Positions 54,621 through 63,971 of a DNA stretch of 64,000 nt are shown piece after piece; position 1 is the stretch's first letter; every line of letters begins with the position of its first letter. The notes beneath the pieces were generated by a model that was not told where the DNA came from, did not search any database, and saw only the letters and a program-made list of their open reading frames with translations. The DNA is from Rhizomicrobium electricum (GTDB lineage Bacteria; Pseudomonadota; Alphaproteobacteria; Micropepsales; Micropepsaceae): assembly GCF_011762045.1 (NCBI RefSeq), contig NZ_JAASQS010000005.1, positions 62,001-126,000 on the forward strand, given 5' to 3'. Made by a program: the position numbers and the translations under genes.

Positions 54621-55811
54621 ATGCGCGCGATCATTGGAGTTCTGGATTCTTTCGGCATCGGCTCGTTGCCGGACGCGGACCGCTTCGGCGACACCGGCGC
54701 CAACACCTTCGCCCGGATCTGGGAAGGATGCTCCAATGCGCCGCGCGGGATGATGCAGATCCCGAATTTGATGGCGCTCGGCCTCGGCCGGGCGGCGCAT
54801 CTGGTCGATCCCGCCCTGCCCGCTTTCGACGGCATGACCGCGCAGGGGCTGTTCGGCGCCGCGCAGGAACTCTCCAAAGGCAAGGACACGCCGAGCGGGC
54901 ATTGGGAAATGATGGGCCTGCCGGTGGAAGAAGACTGGGGCTATTTCCCCAAGACCGTGCCGACCTTCCCCGCCGAACTGACCGAAGCGGTGATCCGCGA
55001 AGGCAAGCTGCCGGGCATCCTCGGCGATTGCCATGCCTCGGGCACCGAGATCATCGAACAGCTCGGCGAAGAGCATATCAAGACCGGCAAACCGATCTGC
55101 TACACGAGCGCGGATTCCGTCTATCAGATCGCCGCGCACGAAACCCATTTCGGCCTCGAGCGGCTTTACGAGTTGTGCCACATCGTGCGCAAACTGGTAG
55201 ACCCGTACCACATCGGGCGGGTGATCGCGCGGCCGTTCGTCGGCGAGAAGCGCGGGCAATTCCAGCGCACCGGCAACCGCCACGATTATGCGACGCCGCC
55301 CTATCGCCCGACCGTGCTCGACGTCGCCAAGACGGCCGGGCGCGAAGTGGTCGGCATCGGCAAGATTCCCGATATCTTCGCCCATTCCGGCGTGACGCAG
55401 GAAATCGTCGCGCACGGCAACGAGGCGGTGTTCGACGCCACCATCGCCCAAGCCAAGAGCGCGCCCGACGGTTCGCTCGTGTTCGCCAACTTCGTCGATT
55501 TCGACATGCTGTACGGCCACCGCCGCAACCTGATCGGCTATGCCGAGGCGCTGGAAGCATTCGACAAGCGTGTTCCCGATCTCGCGGCGGCGTTGAAGCC
55601 CGGCGATCTCGTGGTGTTCACCGCCGATCATGGCTGCGATCCGACCTGGACCGGCTCCGATCATACCCGCGAACACATTCCGATCCTCGCCTTCGGACCC
55701 GGCATTGCCCCCGGCCCGATCGGCATCCGCACCACCTTCGCCGATATCGGCCAATCCGTGGCCCATCACCTGGGCCTGAACCCCATGCCCGTAGGGACCA
55801 GCTTCCTGTGA
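54621..55811 (+). CDS. deoB: Phosphopentomutase
   Basis: A 396-residue alkaline-phosphatase-fold mutase that converts ribose 1-phosphate to ribose 5-phosphate (and the deoxy forms), the step after PNP. The metal sites are visible: [29 protein letters not shown] at the start, the phosphorylated Thr region [15 protein letters not shown], and [26 protein letters not shown] near the C-terminus. Its stop overlaps the amn start by four bases (GTGA). Confidence 0.95.
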   Translation: MRAIIGVLDSFGIGSLPDADRFGDTGANTFARIWEGCSNAPRGMMQIPNLMALGLGRAAHLVDPALPAFDGMTAQGLFGAAQELSKGKDTPSGHWEMMGLPVEEDWGYFPKTVPTFPAELTEAVIREGKLPGILGDCHASGTEIIEQLGEEHIKTGKPICYTSADSVYQIAAHETHFGLERLYELCHIVRKLVDPYHIGRVIARPFVGEKRGQFQRTGNRHDYATPPYRPTVLDVAKTAGREVVGIGKIPDIFAHSGVTQEIVAHGNEAVFDATIAQAKSAPDGSLVFANFVDFDMLYGHRRNLIGYAEALEAFDKRVPDLAAALKPGDLVVFTADHGCDPTWTGSDHTREHIPILAFGPGIAPGPIGIRTTFADIGQSVAHHLGLNPMPVGTSFL

Positions 55812-57259
55812 CACCCATTCTTTCCGACGACGTCGCCACCGATCTTCAGCGCTGCGACAGTCCCGAAGCCGCCTACCAGCGGCTGGTTTCCCTCTACGAC
55901 GAAGCGACCGGCGACATCGAACGCGCCTTCGCCGATTTCGCCAAAGGCGAGCCCAAGCACGGACCCGATCCGGTCTATCCCTATCTCTGCGCCGACGTGA
56001 ATTACGACGACAGCCTCGGGTCCAACACGCTGGCCTTCGGCAAGGTGACCAGTCCGGGGCGCTACGGCACCACCATCACCCAGCCGCGCCTGTTCCATAA
56101 CTATCTCATCGAACAGCTCACGCTGCTGACGCAGTACTACAACACCGCGATCTATGTCGGCCGTTCGCGCACGCCGATCCCGCTGACGTTTGCGGTGGAG
56201 CGCGCCTCCTCCATCGATGCCAAACGGCGGCGCAAGCTGATCGAGTATTTCGCCCTGCCGCGGCTCGACGAAGCGCACGACCGCATCGCCGACGGCGGCG
56301 AATGGCCGGGCCCCGGCCCCGCCCCGCTGTCGCTGTTCTCGGCATCCCGCGTGGATTTCTCGCTGCATCGCCTGCGCCACTACAGCGGCACCGATCCGCG
56401 CTATTTCCAGAATTTCGTATTGTTTACGAACTATCAGCGCTACATCGACGAGTTCGCCGTCTATGGCCACAACGAAGTGGCGGCGGGACGCGCCCGCGCC
56501 TTCGTCGAGCCGGGCAACCGCGTCATCGAACAGGGCAAGGAGCCGTCGTGCCCGCCGCTGCTCAAGCAGCCGCAGATGCCGACCTATCATCTGGTGCAGC
56601 CCAACAGTATGGGCATCACCCTGGTCAATATCGGCGTCGGGCCCTCGAACGCCAAAACGATCACCGACCATCTCGCGGTGCTGCGCCCGCATGTCTGGCT
56701 GATGGTCGGCCATTGCGGCGGCCTGCGCGCCAATCAGCGGCTCGGCGACTATGTGCTGGCGCACGCCTATCTGCGCGACGACCAGGTGCTCGACGAAATG
56801 CTGCCGCGCGAAATCCCGGTACCGCCGATCGCCGAAGTCCAGCTCGCCCTGACCAAGGCGGTGAGCGAAGTCACCGGCGGTACCGGACAGGTGCTGAAGG
56901 AGCGTCTGCGCACCGGCACCGTCGTCACCACCGACGACCGCAATTGGGAACTGCGCTATGCCGAACAGGCGCGGCGGTTCAACCAGTCGCGCGCCATCGC
57001 CATCGATATGGAGAGCGCCACCATCGCCGCCAACGGTTATCGCTTCCGCGTGCCCTATGGGACGCTGCTCTGCGTTTCCGACCGGCCGCTGCACGGCGAG
57101 ATCAAACTGCCCGGCATGGCCGACGCCTTCTACGAGGAGCGCGTCAGCCAGCACCTGCAGATCGGCGTCCGCGCCCTCGAACTGCTGCGCAAAGAAGCCC
57201 AGAACGGCACGCTCCATTCGCGCAAACTGAGGAGCTTCACCGAGCCGGCGTTTAGATAA
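55808..57259 (+). CDS. amn: AMP nucleosidase
   Basis: A 483-residue enzyme that hydrolyses AMP to adenine and ribose 5-phosphate. The N-terminal regulatory part includes [24 protein letters not shown] and the C-terminal phosphorylase-like part has [39 protein letters not shown] and the catalytic-site TDDRNWE and [23 protein letters not shown] 55808 overlaps the deoB stop. Open reading upstream across deoB is out of phase with that gene and not coding. Together with PNP and deoB it forms a purine salvage unit. Confidence 0.93.
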   Translation: MTPILSDDVATDLQRCDSPEAAYQRLVSLYDEATGDIERAFADFAKGEPKHGPDPVYPYLCADVNYDDSLGSNTLAFGKVTSPGRYGTTITQPRLFHNYLIEQLTLLTQYYNTAIYVGRSRTPIPLTFAVERASSIDAKRRRKLIEYFALPRLDEAHDRIADGGEWPGPGPAPLSLFSASRVDFSLHRLRHYSGTDPRYFQNFVLFTNYQRYIDEFAVYGHNEVAAGRARAFVEPGNRVIEQGKEPSCPPLLKQPQMPTYHLVQPNSMGITLVNIGVGPSNAKTITDHLAVLRPHVWLMVGHCGGLRANQRLGDYVLAHAYLRDDQVLDEMLPREIPVPPIAEVQLALTKAVSEVTGGTGQVLKERLRTGTVVTTDDRNWELRYAEQARRFNQSRAIAIDMESATIAANGYRFRVPYGTLLCVSDRPLHGEIKLPGMADAFYEERVSQHLQIGVRALELLRKEAQNGTLHSRKLRSFTEPAFR

Positions 57260-57282
57260 GTCTGTTTACGGGGGGATTGTTC

Positions 57283-58296
57283 ATGCGCAGGATCGGGATC
57301 GCGTTAATCGCGGTTGGGCTGATGGCTGTCTCGGCCAATGCGGCCGATTTGGAGATGCAATACGTCGACAAGGTCGACAGGCTGATGGAGAATGGCGATT
57401 ACGTCGCCGTCAAAGGTCTTCGGGCGGAGATGGAAAGGCGCAAGCTTTCGACCATGCTGGTGCCGTCCTTCGCCGATCTCGACCATTGCATTGCCGCCGG
57501 ATCGGCGACGGTGACCCAGGCCGAAACCAAGGCTATCGCTGCCGACAAGCGCAATAGCGACAACTTCTCACCCGACGAACTGACGGCCATGGTCGCTTTT
57601 GCCAACGGCTGGGGCGTTCGGGTGGACCGCAAACGCGCCACGGCGCTGGCCTGCCGCTCCGACGAACTGACCCGCGCCGAATGGGAAGACACCGTCGAAT
57701 TCCTGGCTTCGCCGAAGAACGCCGCTAAGCCGTATCTGTTCTGCGAACATATCACCAGCGGGCTGCATGGCGGAATGTGCGAGGGTTTCGCCCAGGACAA
57801 GGACCAAGTCGTCCGCGACCGTAAGCTGGCGAAAATCGTCGCCGGTTTTACGCCGGAACAGAAGTCCGCGTTCGCGGCGCTGAAGAAGGCCGACGAAGCC
57901 TATACCGACGCCCATTCCCGCGAAGAGCAGGACATGTCGGGAACGCTGCGTGGCGCCTTCTATGCCGAAGAAGCGGGAAAGCTGCGTGCCGCGTTTCTCA
58001 ATTTTATCGAGGGTTTCGAAAGCGGAAAACGTCCGCCCAAGGATGATTTCGCCGTGGCCGACAAGGCCTTGAACGGAGCCTATCGCACCGTCATCACCAA
58101 AACCGACTGGACCGCGACCGGCACGGTGACGGCCGATGGCGTGCGCAAGACCGAACGGCTTTGGCTCAAGCTGCGCGATGCCTGGGCGGCGTTCGGCACG
58201 GCCCGCTATCCCGGTTCGTCGGCAGACGACTGGAAAGCCTGGGCGACCCGGCAGCGTGTCGAGTCTCTCAAGGCGGGCTTCCGGCCGTTCGAATAG
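57283..58296 (+). CDS. Secreted protein with C-terminal LprI/YecT-like domain (DUF1311)
   Basis: A 337-residue protein with a signal peptide (RRIGIALIAVGLMAVSANA). A cysteine-containing central part (for example ALACRSDELT, YLFCEHITSGLHGGMCEGF) is unassigned. The C-terminal 100 residues, with ADKALNGAYRTVI and RLWLKLRDAWAAFGTARYP, match the LprI N-terminal/DUF1311 type of periplasmic protein, some of which inhibit lysozyme. ATG 57283 follows a G-rich ribosome site. It follows amn by 23 bp but its role seems unrelated. Confidence 0.75.
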   Translation: MRRIGIALIAVGLMAVSANAADLEMQYVDKVDRLMENGDYVAVKGLRAEMERRKLSTMLVPSFADLDHCIAAGSATVTQAETKAIAADKRNSDNFSPDELTAMVAFANGWGVRVDRKRATALACRSDELTRAEWEDTVEFLASPKNAAKPYLFCEHITSGLHGGMCEGFAQDKDQVVRDRKLAKIVAGFTPEQKSAFAALKKADEAYTDAHSREEQDMSGTLRGAFYAEEAGKLRAAFLNFIEGFESGKRPPKDDFAVADKALNGAYRTVITKTDWTATGTVTADGVRKTERLWLKLRDAWAAFGTARYPGSSADDWKAWATRQRVESLKAGFRPFE

Positions 58297-58376
58297 CCTG
58301 CCCACATTCTTCCCTTAGGACTTGAGCCCTCGCCCGGACTCACGCAATTCTTAGGCCTGGGCTGCCGGGACTGGTC

Positions 58377-58928
58377 ATGGGCTTGAAGCGAGGTGTGGCC
58401 GGCATCGTTGGGTTCGCGTTCAGCATCGCGCTCGCGCACGCGGGCGACGCGGAACCGAGCTATTGCGAAACGCATGCGGCGGATTCGGTATCGAGCTATC
58501 TCGGCGGTCTGATCCGCCTTTGCGGCTGGTCGGTCGGATTGTCGGACTCGCCGACCCCGGTCGAAACGCCGGCGGTACCGCCGCCGCCCCCGCCGCCGCA
58601 GACGCAAGTCTTCATCGTGTTCTTCGCTTCCGGCGACATGGACCTCAACGATCCGGCCAAGCAAACCGTCTCCGAAGCGGTGAAGGCAGCCATGGACGGC
58701 GGCTTCGCCAAAATCCATCTCGTCGGCAACACCGATACCGCCGAAGAAGACGCCTATGTGCTGTCGCTCGCCAGAGCGCAGGTCGTGCGCGATCAGATGC
58801 AGCTTTACGGCCTGACCGCAGCGACGTTCGACACGGTGGGCAAAGCGGCAAGCGAGCCCAAAATCCCCACCCCGCCCGGCACCCAGGAAAACCTGAACCG
58901 CCGCGTGCTGATCGTGCTGGAGAAGTAA
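58377..58928 (+). CDS. OmpA-family C-terminal domain protein
   Basis: A 183-residue envelope protein: signal peptide (LKRGVAGIVGFAFSIALAHA), a short cysteine-bearing stretch (PSYCETHAADSV, RLCGWSVG), a proline linker (PPPPPPP) and the OmpA peptidoglycan-binding domain (VFFASGDMDLNDPAKQTVSEAV, GNTDTAEEDAYVLSLARAQVVRD, and C-terminal NLNRRVLIVLEK). Asp and Arg of the diaminopimelate site are kept. The N-terminal barrel of OmpA is missing. Confidence 0.85.
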   Translation: MGLKRGVAGIVGFAFSIALAHAGDAEPSYCETHAADSVSSYLGGLIRLCGWSVGLSDSPTPVETPAVPPPPPPPQTQVFIVFFASGDMDLNDPAKQTVSEAVKAAMDGGFAKIHLVGNTDTAEEDAYVLSLARAQVVRDQMQLYGLTAATFDTVGKAASEPKIPTPPGTQENLNRRVLIVLEK

Positions 58929-58932
58929 GACA

Positions 58933-60552
58933 CTACGGCAGCGGATCGATGGCGGAGCTTTTCGGCGCCGACGTTTCCGCAGGTTTGAAAAGGTTTTTGA
59001 TCAGCTCCTGATGCTGGTCCGCAGCTTCGGGGTCCGGCGAAATTTTCTCCCATACGAATAGCGCGACACCTATCACCAGACCGGTGAGAAACCCGCCGAC
59101 ATGCGCGGCATTGTCGACATTGGATGAGACAATCCCCAGAAAGGCCGTCATGGCGCCGAAGATCGCAACATTGATGAGAATGAAGCGCCCATTGCCTGCA
59201 ACGCGGTGATCGCGCACAACCGCGAGCGACACGGCTATACCCCACAACCCTAGCACGGCACCGGATGCCCCGACGCCAATCACGGCAGGGTTCCACCACA
59301 CGCTGGCAATCGAGCCGGCCAGACCACACACCAGAAAGCAGACGATCAGCCGGCTGTTACGCGCCACTGGTACCAGACACACGATCGCGAACAATAAGCC
59401 ATACAGATTGTTGACCATATGCATCAGCCCGGCATGCAGGAACATGGCGGTGACAAGCCCATAATGATCCGGCCCGATACCCAGAGGCCCGCGATTGGCG
59501 CCCCAAGCGACCAAATCGTCGGTCGCAAACGACATGACACCGAGGCCGGAAAACACCATCGCCAGATAAACGCCGACGATGATGTCGATCAGGACTGCAG
59601 GGCCGTAGAACTCCCGCGTCGGTATGATCAAGCTTTTCAACGAGAACTCGTCTTCGGGTTTGGGCGTCAGCCTGCCCGTGTTGCGCACGCTTTCTACCTC
59701 GTCCTCGTTCAAAGTGCGGAACAAGAGGACGAAAGCCCATAGCACCGCCGCGCCGCCGAACGCCCATGCGGCCCACGTCAAGCGAGCTTGCGTATTCTGA
59801 CCAAATGGTTCGGTGCGCGGCATCACGATGACGGTTTCCGCCGTGCCGCCGATGGCCTTGGCAAATTGATGCATCTCACTGCCGCCGCGTACGCGTTCGA
59901 CGTAAGTCCAGAATGCCGGATCCAGCCGTTCAACTTCAGCACGAACCTTCTGTTCGAACGCAGTCACCTCTTGGGTCCGCTCCGCCGCCGGCGTCGAACC
60001 ACTCACCGTGTGACTTTTGTGAATGCCGACCCAGTGCGCGGTCCCCGTTTCCGGTGCGCAAACCGGTACTGCCGCATAAAGCTCGTATTCGATATCGTTG
60101 TGCCGCCCATCGCTATGGGCGAAGCCGTTCCAGCGCACTCTGCTCGTATCAACGCAAACGTTTTGCGGCGCGTAATAACGCGCCCTGCTGTCGACGGCGA
60201 TCGCTGTCAGCGCCGGAACGGGCCGCAGTCCCCACATTGCCTCCTGTACTGTGGGTTGCAGCAACATGATCGGCGGAACGACCAGAAGCATTGCCACCAG
60301 TATGAAGAAACCGTCGGGATCGCTTCTTTTGGCTGGGATGAACACACGCAACCGGGGACCGAGAAACGCCGCAATCGCCGCCCCGCCCGCGACGAGCGGA
60401 AGCCAGAACTCTTCGAGTTCGCCTTCTGCAGCAAGCAAGCCGGCCCATTCCACCAGCAGGACATAGGCGGCGAGGTATCCGGCGATAGCCGCCAATGAAT
60501 ACAACAGCACCGGAAAAAACAGAAAGCGCAGCTTGAAGAGATAATCGGACAT
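58933..60552 (-). CDS. Rhomboid-family intramembrane serine protease with N-terminal domain
   Basis: A 539-residue membrane protein. The C-terminal 200 residues are a rhomboid core: FLHAGLMHMVNNLYGLLFA (HxxxN), the nucleophile in GVGASGAVLGLWG, and the catalytic His in VDNAAHVGGFLTGLV. The N-terminal 300 residues have three helices and a large extracytoplasmic domain (residues ~120-230), which makes it much longer than a bare rhomboid. It probably cleaves membrane proteins within the bilayer. The plus-strand OmpA-family gene ends 4 bp from its stop. Confidence 0.88.
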   Translation of the reverse strand: MSDYLFKLRFLFFPVLLYSLAAIAGYLAAYVLLVEWAGLLAAEGELEEFWLPLVAGGAAIAAFLGPRLRVFIPAKRSDPDGFFILVAMLLVVPPIMLLQPTVQEAMWGLRPVPALTAIAVDSRARYYAPQNVCVDTSRVRWNGFAHSDGRHNDIEYELYAAVPVCAPETGTAHWVGIHKSHTVSGSTPAAERTQEVTAFEQKVRAEVERLDPAFWTYVERVRGGSEMHQFAKAIGGTAETVIVMPRTEPFGQNTQARLTWAAWAFGGAAVLWAFVLLFRTLNEDEVESVRNTGRLTPKPEDEFSLKSLIIPTREFYGPAVLIDIIVGVYLAMVFSGLGVMSFATDDLVAWGANRGPLGIGPDHYGLVTAMFLHAGLMHMVNNLYGLLFAIVCLVPVARNSRLIVCFLVCGLAGSIASVWWNPAVIGVGASGAVLGLWGIAVSLAVVRDHRVAGNGRFILINVAIFGAMTAFLGIVSSNVDNAAHVGGFLTGLVIGVALFVWEKISPDPEAADQHQELIKNLFKPAETSAPKSSAIDPLP

Positions 60553-60750
60553 GCCAAGCCCCCCCTTGGTACTGCCATGCTATAGAGAGCGTCCCCTTGG
60601 ACGCAACGCCGCAGCGGACCGTCGTTCGCAAACATTGGCGGCACCGTGTCGCATAATCCGAACGCTCCGTAGGCGTATCTTCGCCCCAGCCCGCTTCCGC
60701 CACCCGCATTCCTGCGCCTGACGCCTGTCTTTGGGCCCGTCAGTTTGCGC

Positions 60751-62322
60751 ATGAATACCCACGTCGAAACGCCCAAGAAGCATCATTACAAGAGCCCGTT
60801 CGAATTGCGGGTGGTGGTGCTGTGCGCGATGACCGGCGTGCTGATGCAGGCGCTCAACACCACCATCGCCAACGTCGCGCTGCCTTACATGCAAGGCGGA
60901 CTTTCGGCCTCGCGCGAGCAGGTGACCTGGGTCCTCACGTCGTACATCGCCGCGGCGGCGATCATGACCGCGCCGGTTGGCTGGCTGGCGGCGCGGTTCG
61001 GCAAGAAGAACGTCTTCGTCGCGTCGCTGATCGGCTTCACCATCACCTCGACGATGTGCGGCATGGCCGAGGACCTCACCCAGATGGTCATGTTCCGCCT
61101 GTTGCAGGGCGTGCTCGGCGCGGCGATGGCTCCCTTGTCGCAAGCCATCATGTTCGACCTCTATCCGCCGGAGGAGCGCGGACAGGCGATGGCCTATTTC
61201 GGCATCGGCGTGATGCTGGGCCCGATCCTGGGACCGACGTTGGGCGGCTATCTCACCGACTATTACAGCTGGCGCTGGATTTTCTACGTCAACGTGCCGT
61301 TCGGCATCCTGGCGACCATCGGCATCGTCGCCTTCTTCAAGGACAACAAATCCGACGCTTCGCTGAAATTCGACTGGTCGGGGTTCGGCTTCATGGCGCT
61401 CGGCGTCGGTGCGCTGCAGTTGATGCTCGACCGCGGCACCACCCAGGACTGGTTCTCGTCGAGCGAGATCGTCATCGAATGCACGCTGGCGTGCCTCGGC
61501 TTCTATCTCTTCGCCGTGCATATGCTGACTTACGCCAAGCCGTTTTTGCAGAAAGGCGTCTTCCGCGACCGCAATTTCGTCCTGGCGATGGTGCTGCAGT
61601 TCCTGGTCGGTGCCGTTCTGCTCGCCTCGACCGCACTGATCCCGCCGTTCCTGCAGAACCTGTCCGGCTACACGGTGACGGAAACCGGCCTTCTGCTCGG
61701 CCCGCGCGGTTTCGGCACCATCGCGGCGATGCTGCTGGTAGGCCGGTTTTCCAATCACATCGATCCGCGCATCCTGATGACTATCGGCACCACGCTCATG
61801 CTGTGGTCGCTATGGCAGATGTCGCTGTGGACGCCGTCGGTAGAGATGCCCGAACTCTATTTCACTACCATCGTCCAGGGCTTCGGCATGGGGCTGATCT
61901 TCACGCCGCTGCAGCTCGTGGCCTTCGCCACCATGACCGGCAAACTGCGCCCCGACGGTACGGCGCTGATGAACCTGATCCGCAACGTCGGCAGCGCGAT
62001 CGGCATCTCGATCACCACCACGTTCCTGTCGAACACCATGCAGGCGGTTCACGCCGAACTGACGCGCTTCGCAACGCCCTTCAACCGGGCGCTCGGGATC
62101 AACGGACCGTCGCTGTTCGAGAACATAGCCCTGCCGCCGACCCGCGCCGCGTATGACGTCGCCTTGCGCATCCGCGCCGCCATCGATGCCTACGCCAGCG
62201 ACTTCCGCTTCATGTTCTACGTGTCGCTGATCGCGCTTCCGGTCATCTGGCTTCTGGAGCGGCCCGCCTATTCGCTGATCGGGCACGCGGCGCAGCCCTC
62301 GGAAACTACAACGCCATCGTGA
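60751..62322 (+). CDS. DHA2-family drug exporter (EmrB/QacA type)
   Basis: A 523-residue inner-membrane protein with 14 helices. Typical parts are LCAMTGVLMQALNTTIANVALPYMQGGLSASREQVTWVLTSYI, motif A GWLAARFGKKNVFV, motif C GIGVMLGPILGPTLGGYLTDYYSWRWIFYVNVPFG. It should expel drugs or other hydrophobic compounds with an EmrA-like adaptor, which is not adjacent. ATG 60751 is used; the frame opens six bases earlier at TTG. It overlaps the convergent GNAT gene end by 17 bp. Confidence 0.92.
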   Translation: MNTHVETPKKHHYKSPFELRVVVLCAMTGVLMQALNTTIANVALPYMQGGLSASREQVTWVLTSYIAAAAIMTAPVGWLAARFGKKNVFVASLIGFTITSTMCGMAEDLTQMVMFRLLQGVLGAAMAPLSQAIMFDLYPPEERGQAMAYFGIGVMLGPILGPTLGGYLTDYYSWRWIFYVNVPFGILATIGIVAFFKDNKSDASLKFDWSGFGFMALGVGALQLMLDRGTTQDWFSSSEIVIECTLACLGFYLFAVHMLTYAKPFLQKGVFRDRNFVLAMVLQFLVGAVLLASTALIPPFLQNLSGYTVTETGLLLGPRGFGTIAAMLLVGRFSNHIDPRILMTIGTTLMLWSLWQMSLWTPSVEMPELYFTTIVQGFGMGLIFTPLQLVAFATMTGKLRPDGTALMNLIRNVGSAIGISITTTFLSNTMQAVHAELTRFATPFNRALGINGPSLFENIALPPTRAAYDVALRIRAAIDAYASDFRFMFYVSLIALPVIWLLERPAYSLIGHAAQPSETTTPS

Positions 62323-62737
62323 ACAGGAAGGCGCGCTTCTCGAAGCCGCGCCGTTCGTAAAATTCGTGCGCTTCGGTGCGGTGAAAGGCGCTGTCGAGTT
62401 CGATGCGGGAACAGCCGGTCTTGCGGGCCACATCCACGATGTAATCGAGGAGCGCGCCGCCGATCCCCTGCCCGCGTTGCGCCTCGTCCACCACCAGCTC
62501 GTCGAGATTGGCCAGCAGGGCCTCCTGCCAGAGACTGTATTTCATGCTCAGCGAGGCAAAGCCGACGATCTCGCCATCCTCGACCGCACAAAAGTACCGC
62601 TGGGTCGTGGAGGCGAGCGCCCGGTCGAAGGCGCCGCGCAGCTTGGCGAGATTCTGGACCTTCTGAGGCCAGAGCTGCACCAATAACGTCGCAATCTGCT
62701 GAAAGTCAGCGGAAACGCATTTACGAATTTGTGCCAC
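62306..62737 (-). CDS. GNAT family N-acetyltransferase
   Basis: A 143-residue acetyltransferase. The GNAT core has the acetyl-CoA site in ELVVDEAQRGQGIGGALLDYIVDVARKTG (R/Q-x-x-G-x-G/A) and the terminal ELDSAFHRTEAHEFYERRGF. GTG 62737 is chosen since the fold starts at AQIRKCVSADFQQI; an ATG at 62818 would overlap irr. The substrate is unknown; similarity to aminoglycoside 6-N-acetyltransferase-type enzymes is possible. It is downstream of irr on the same strand, 52 bp away. Confidence 0.85.
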   Translation of the reverse strand: MAQIRKCVSADFQQIATLLVQLWPQKVQNLAKLRGAFDRALASTTQRYFCAVEDGEIVGFASLSMKYSLWQEALLANLDELVVDEAQRGQGIGGALLDYIVDVARKTGCSRIELDSAFHRTEAHEFYERRGFEKRAFLFTMAL

Positions 62738-62789
62738 GGACCCACGCCCCCAACGAATCCCTCTATGGGCGCAGGATAGCAGAGGCTGG

Positions 62790-63203
62790 TTAATCTCTCC
62801 GTAACCGGACCACGACATCGACCCGCGAAATCTTGCGGCCTTCCGGAAGCGGCGGCATCACCTTGATCCCGGCGTCGGCCTGGCTGACGCCGACCAGACG
62901 CCGCTCGTCCTCGAAATAGAAGTACTGGTGATTGTCCGGGTTGGTGTCGAAATAGCGCCGGGAATCGATGGAGACTTCACGCACCAGCCCGGCGTCGCAA
63001 AAGCTGTGCAGCGTGCCGTAGACGGTCGCCAGCGAGACTTTCACTCCGTGGCGCTGCGCGAACGTGTGCAGGCTCTCCGCCGTCATCGCTTCGGTGCATT
63101 CCGAAAACAGCAAATGCGCCAGTTCGCGGCGCTGACGCGTCGGCCGAAGCCCGGCCTTGCGCAAGCGCGCAATCGTCATTTCGTCGATTTCGGGAATCTG
63201 CAA
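62790..63203 (-). CDS. irr: Irr-like Fur-family regulator
   Basis: A 137-residue Fur-family protein closest to Irr, the iron/heme regulator of alphaproteobacteria: winged helix RPTRQRRELAHLLFSECTEAMTAESLHTFAQRHGVKVSLATVYGTLHSF, then dimerisation part SRRYFDTNPDNHQYFYFEDERRLVGV. The His cluster (HHH) that binds heme in Bradyrhizobium Irr is reduced to HQY here, and no N-terminal heme regulatory Cys-Pro motif is present, so control may differ. The 326 bp upstream to the DUF2946-like gene show no clear Irr or Fur box. Confidence 0.82.
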   Translation of the reverse strand: MQIPEIDEMTIARLRKAGLRPTRQRRELAHLLFSECTEAMTAESLHTFAQRHGVKVSLATVYGTLHSFCDAGLVREVSIDSRRYFDTNPDNHQYFYFEDERRLVGVSQADAGIKVMPPLPEGRKISRVDVVVRLRRD

Positions 63204-63529
63204 GGAAGCCCTCGCGCCTAGCGGCCCGCCACGGAAGCCCCGCGCCTGTGGTCGGTCGCCGAATGAGAATTACAATCGGTTAGCACCGTGACGCTAGTGT
63301 CAATTTCTCCCAAGTGAGGGTTTTCCCCTATCTGAATCAAATCCAATCTAGGAATTAGTCTTAACTTTGCGCGCCAGGGTGGCCCGCACAGCCCCAATCC
63401 CGCGACACGCGAGTGTGGCCTCGTTGTCCAATATCCCTGTAGTTTGTGGCACTTACTAATCGCAAGCCGCAAGACCTTGCCGGATCGGTAAGTTGCGGCC
63501 GGCCACCGTTTGCCGCTAGTCTTGCTGCG

Positions 63530-63898
63530 ATGCGGGATCAACGACGACAGCGCGCGGTAGCGAACGGGGCCTCACGGCTCCAGCTCAATCTCGTCGTGTT
63601 GTTCACGTTTACCCTGCAGGCGTTCCTGGTTCAGACGCATTTGCATAACCTGCCGGTCTCGTCTCTGCCGTCCGGCACGGTGACGGCTTCCGCCCCCGCT
63701 CCCAAAGCGCCGATCGACGCCGACAAATGCTTCCTCTGCCAGGAATACGTCCACGGCGGCACCTATCTGACGCCGGCCGCCGCCGCGGTGCTGCCGCCCA
63801 GCGCGGTGGTGTCGCTGCTGCCGCGCCTTCTCGAACTGACCGTCGCCGCACGGCCGCTAAGTCACAACTGGATGGGACGGGCGCCGCCGCGCGCCTGA
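63530..63898 (+). CDS. DUF2946-like secreted protein
   Basis: A 122-residue protein: a hydrophobic N-terminal segment (LNLVVLFTFTLQAFLVQTHLH), a CxxC in DADKCFLCQEYVHGG, and a final SHNWMGRAPPRA, as in the DUF2946 family, which often lies beside TonB-dependent receptors of metals. ATG 63530 is chosen; the frame is open upstream. A next gene seems to start at 63972. Confidence 0.7.
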   Translation: MRDQRRQRAVANGASRLQLNLVVLFTFTLQAFLVQTHLHNLPVSSLPSGTVTASAPAPKAPIDADKCFLCQEYVHGGTYLTPAAAAVLPPSAVVSLLPRLLELTVAARPLSHNWMGRAPPRA

Positions 63899-63971
63899 CG
63901 ATGCCCGAACATCGCGCCCCCGTGCCTTGCGTGCGGGCGGCTTTGCGTCCCCTTCGTTGTGGAGAATTGCC

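Noticed and set aside
54545..57259. A 904-codon plus-strand frame
   Set aside because: The first 421 codons overlap deoB in another frame. Only the part from GTG 55808 encodes AMP nucleosidase.
63204..63529. Iron-control element or Fur box upstream of the Irr-like gene
   Set aside because: GAATGAGAATTACAAT is only loosely similar to a Fur box and I see no clear palindrome, so no operator is called.
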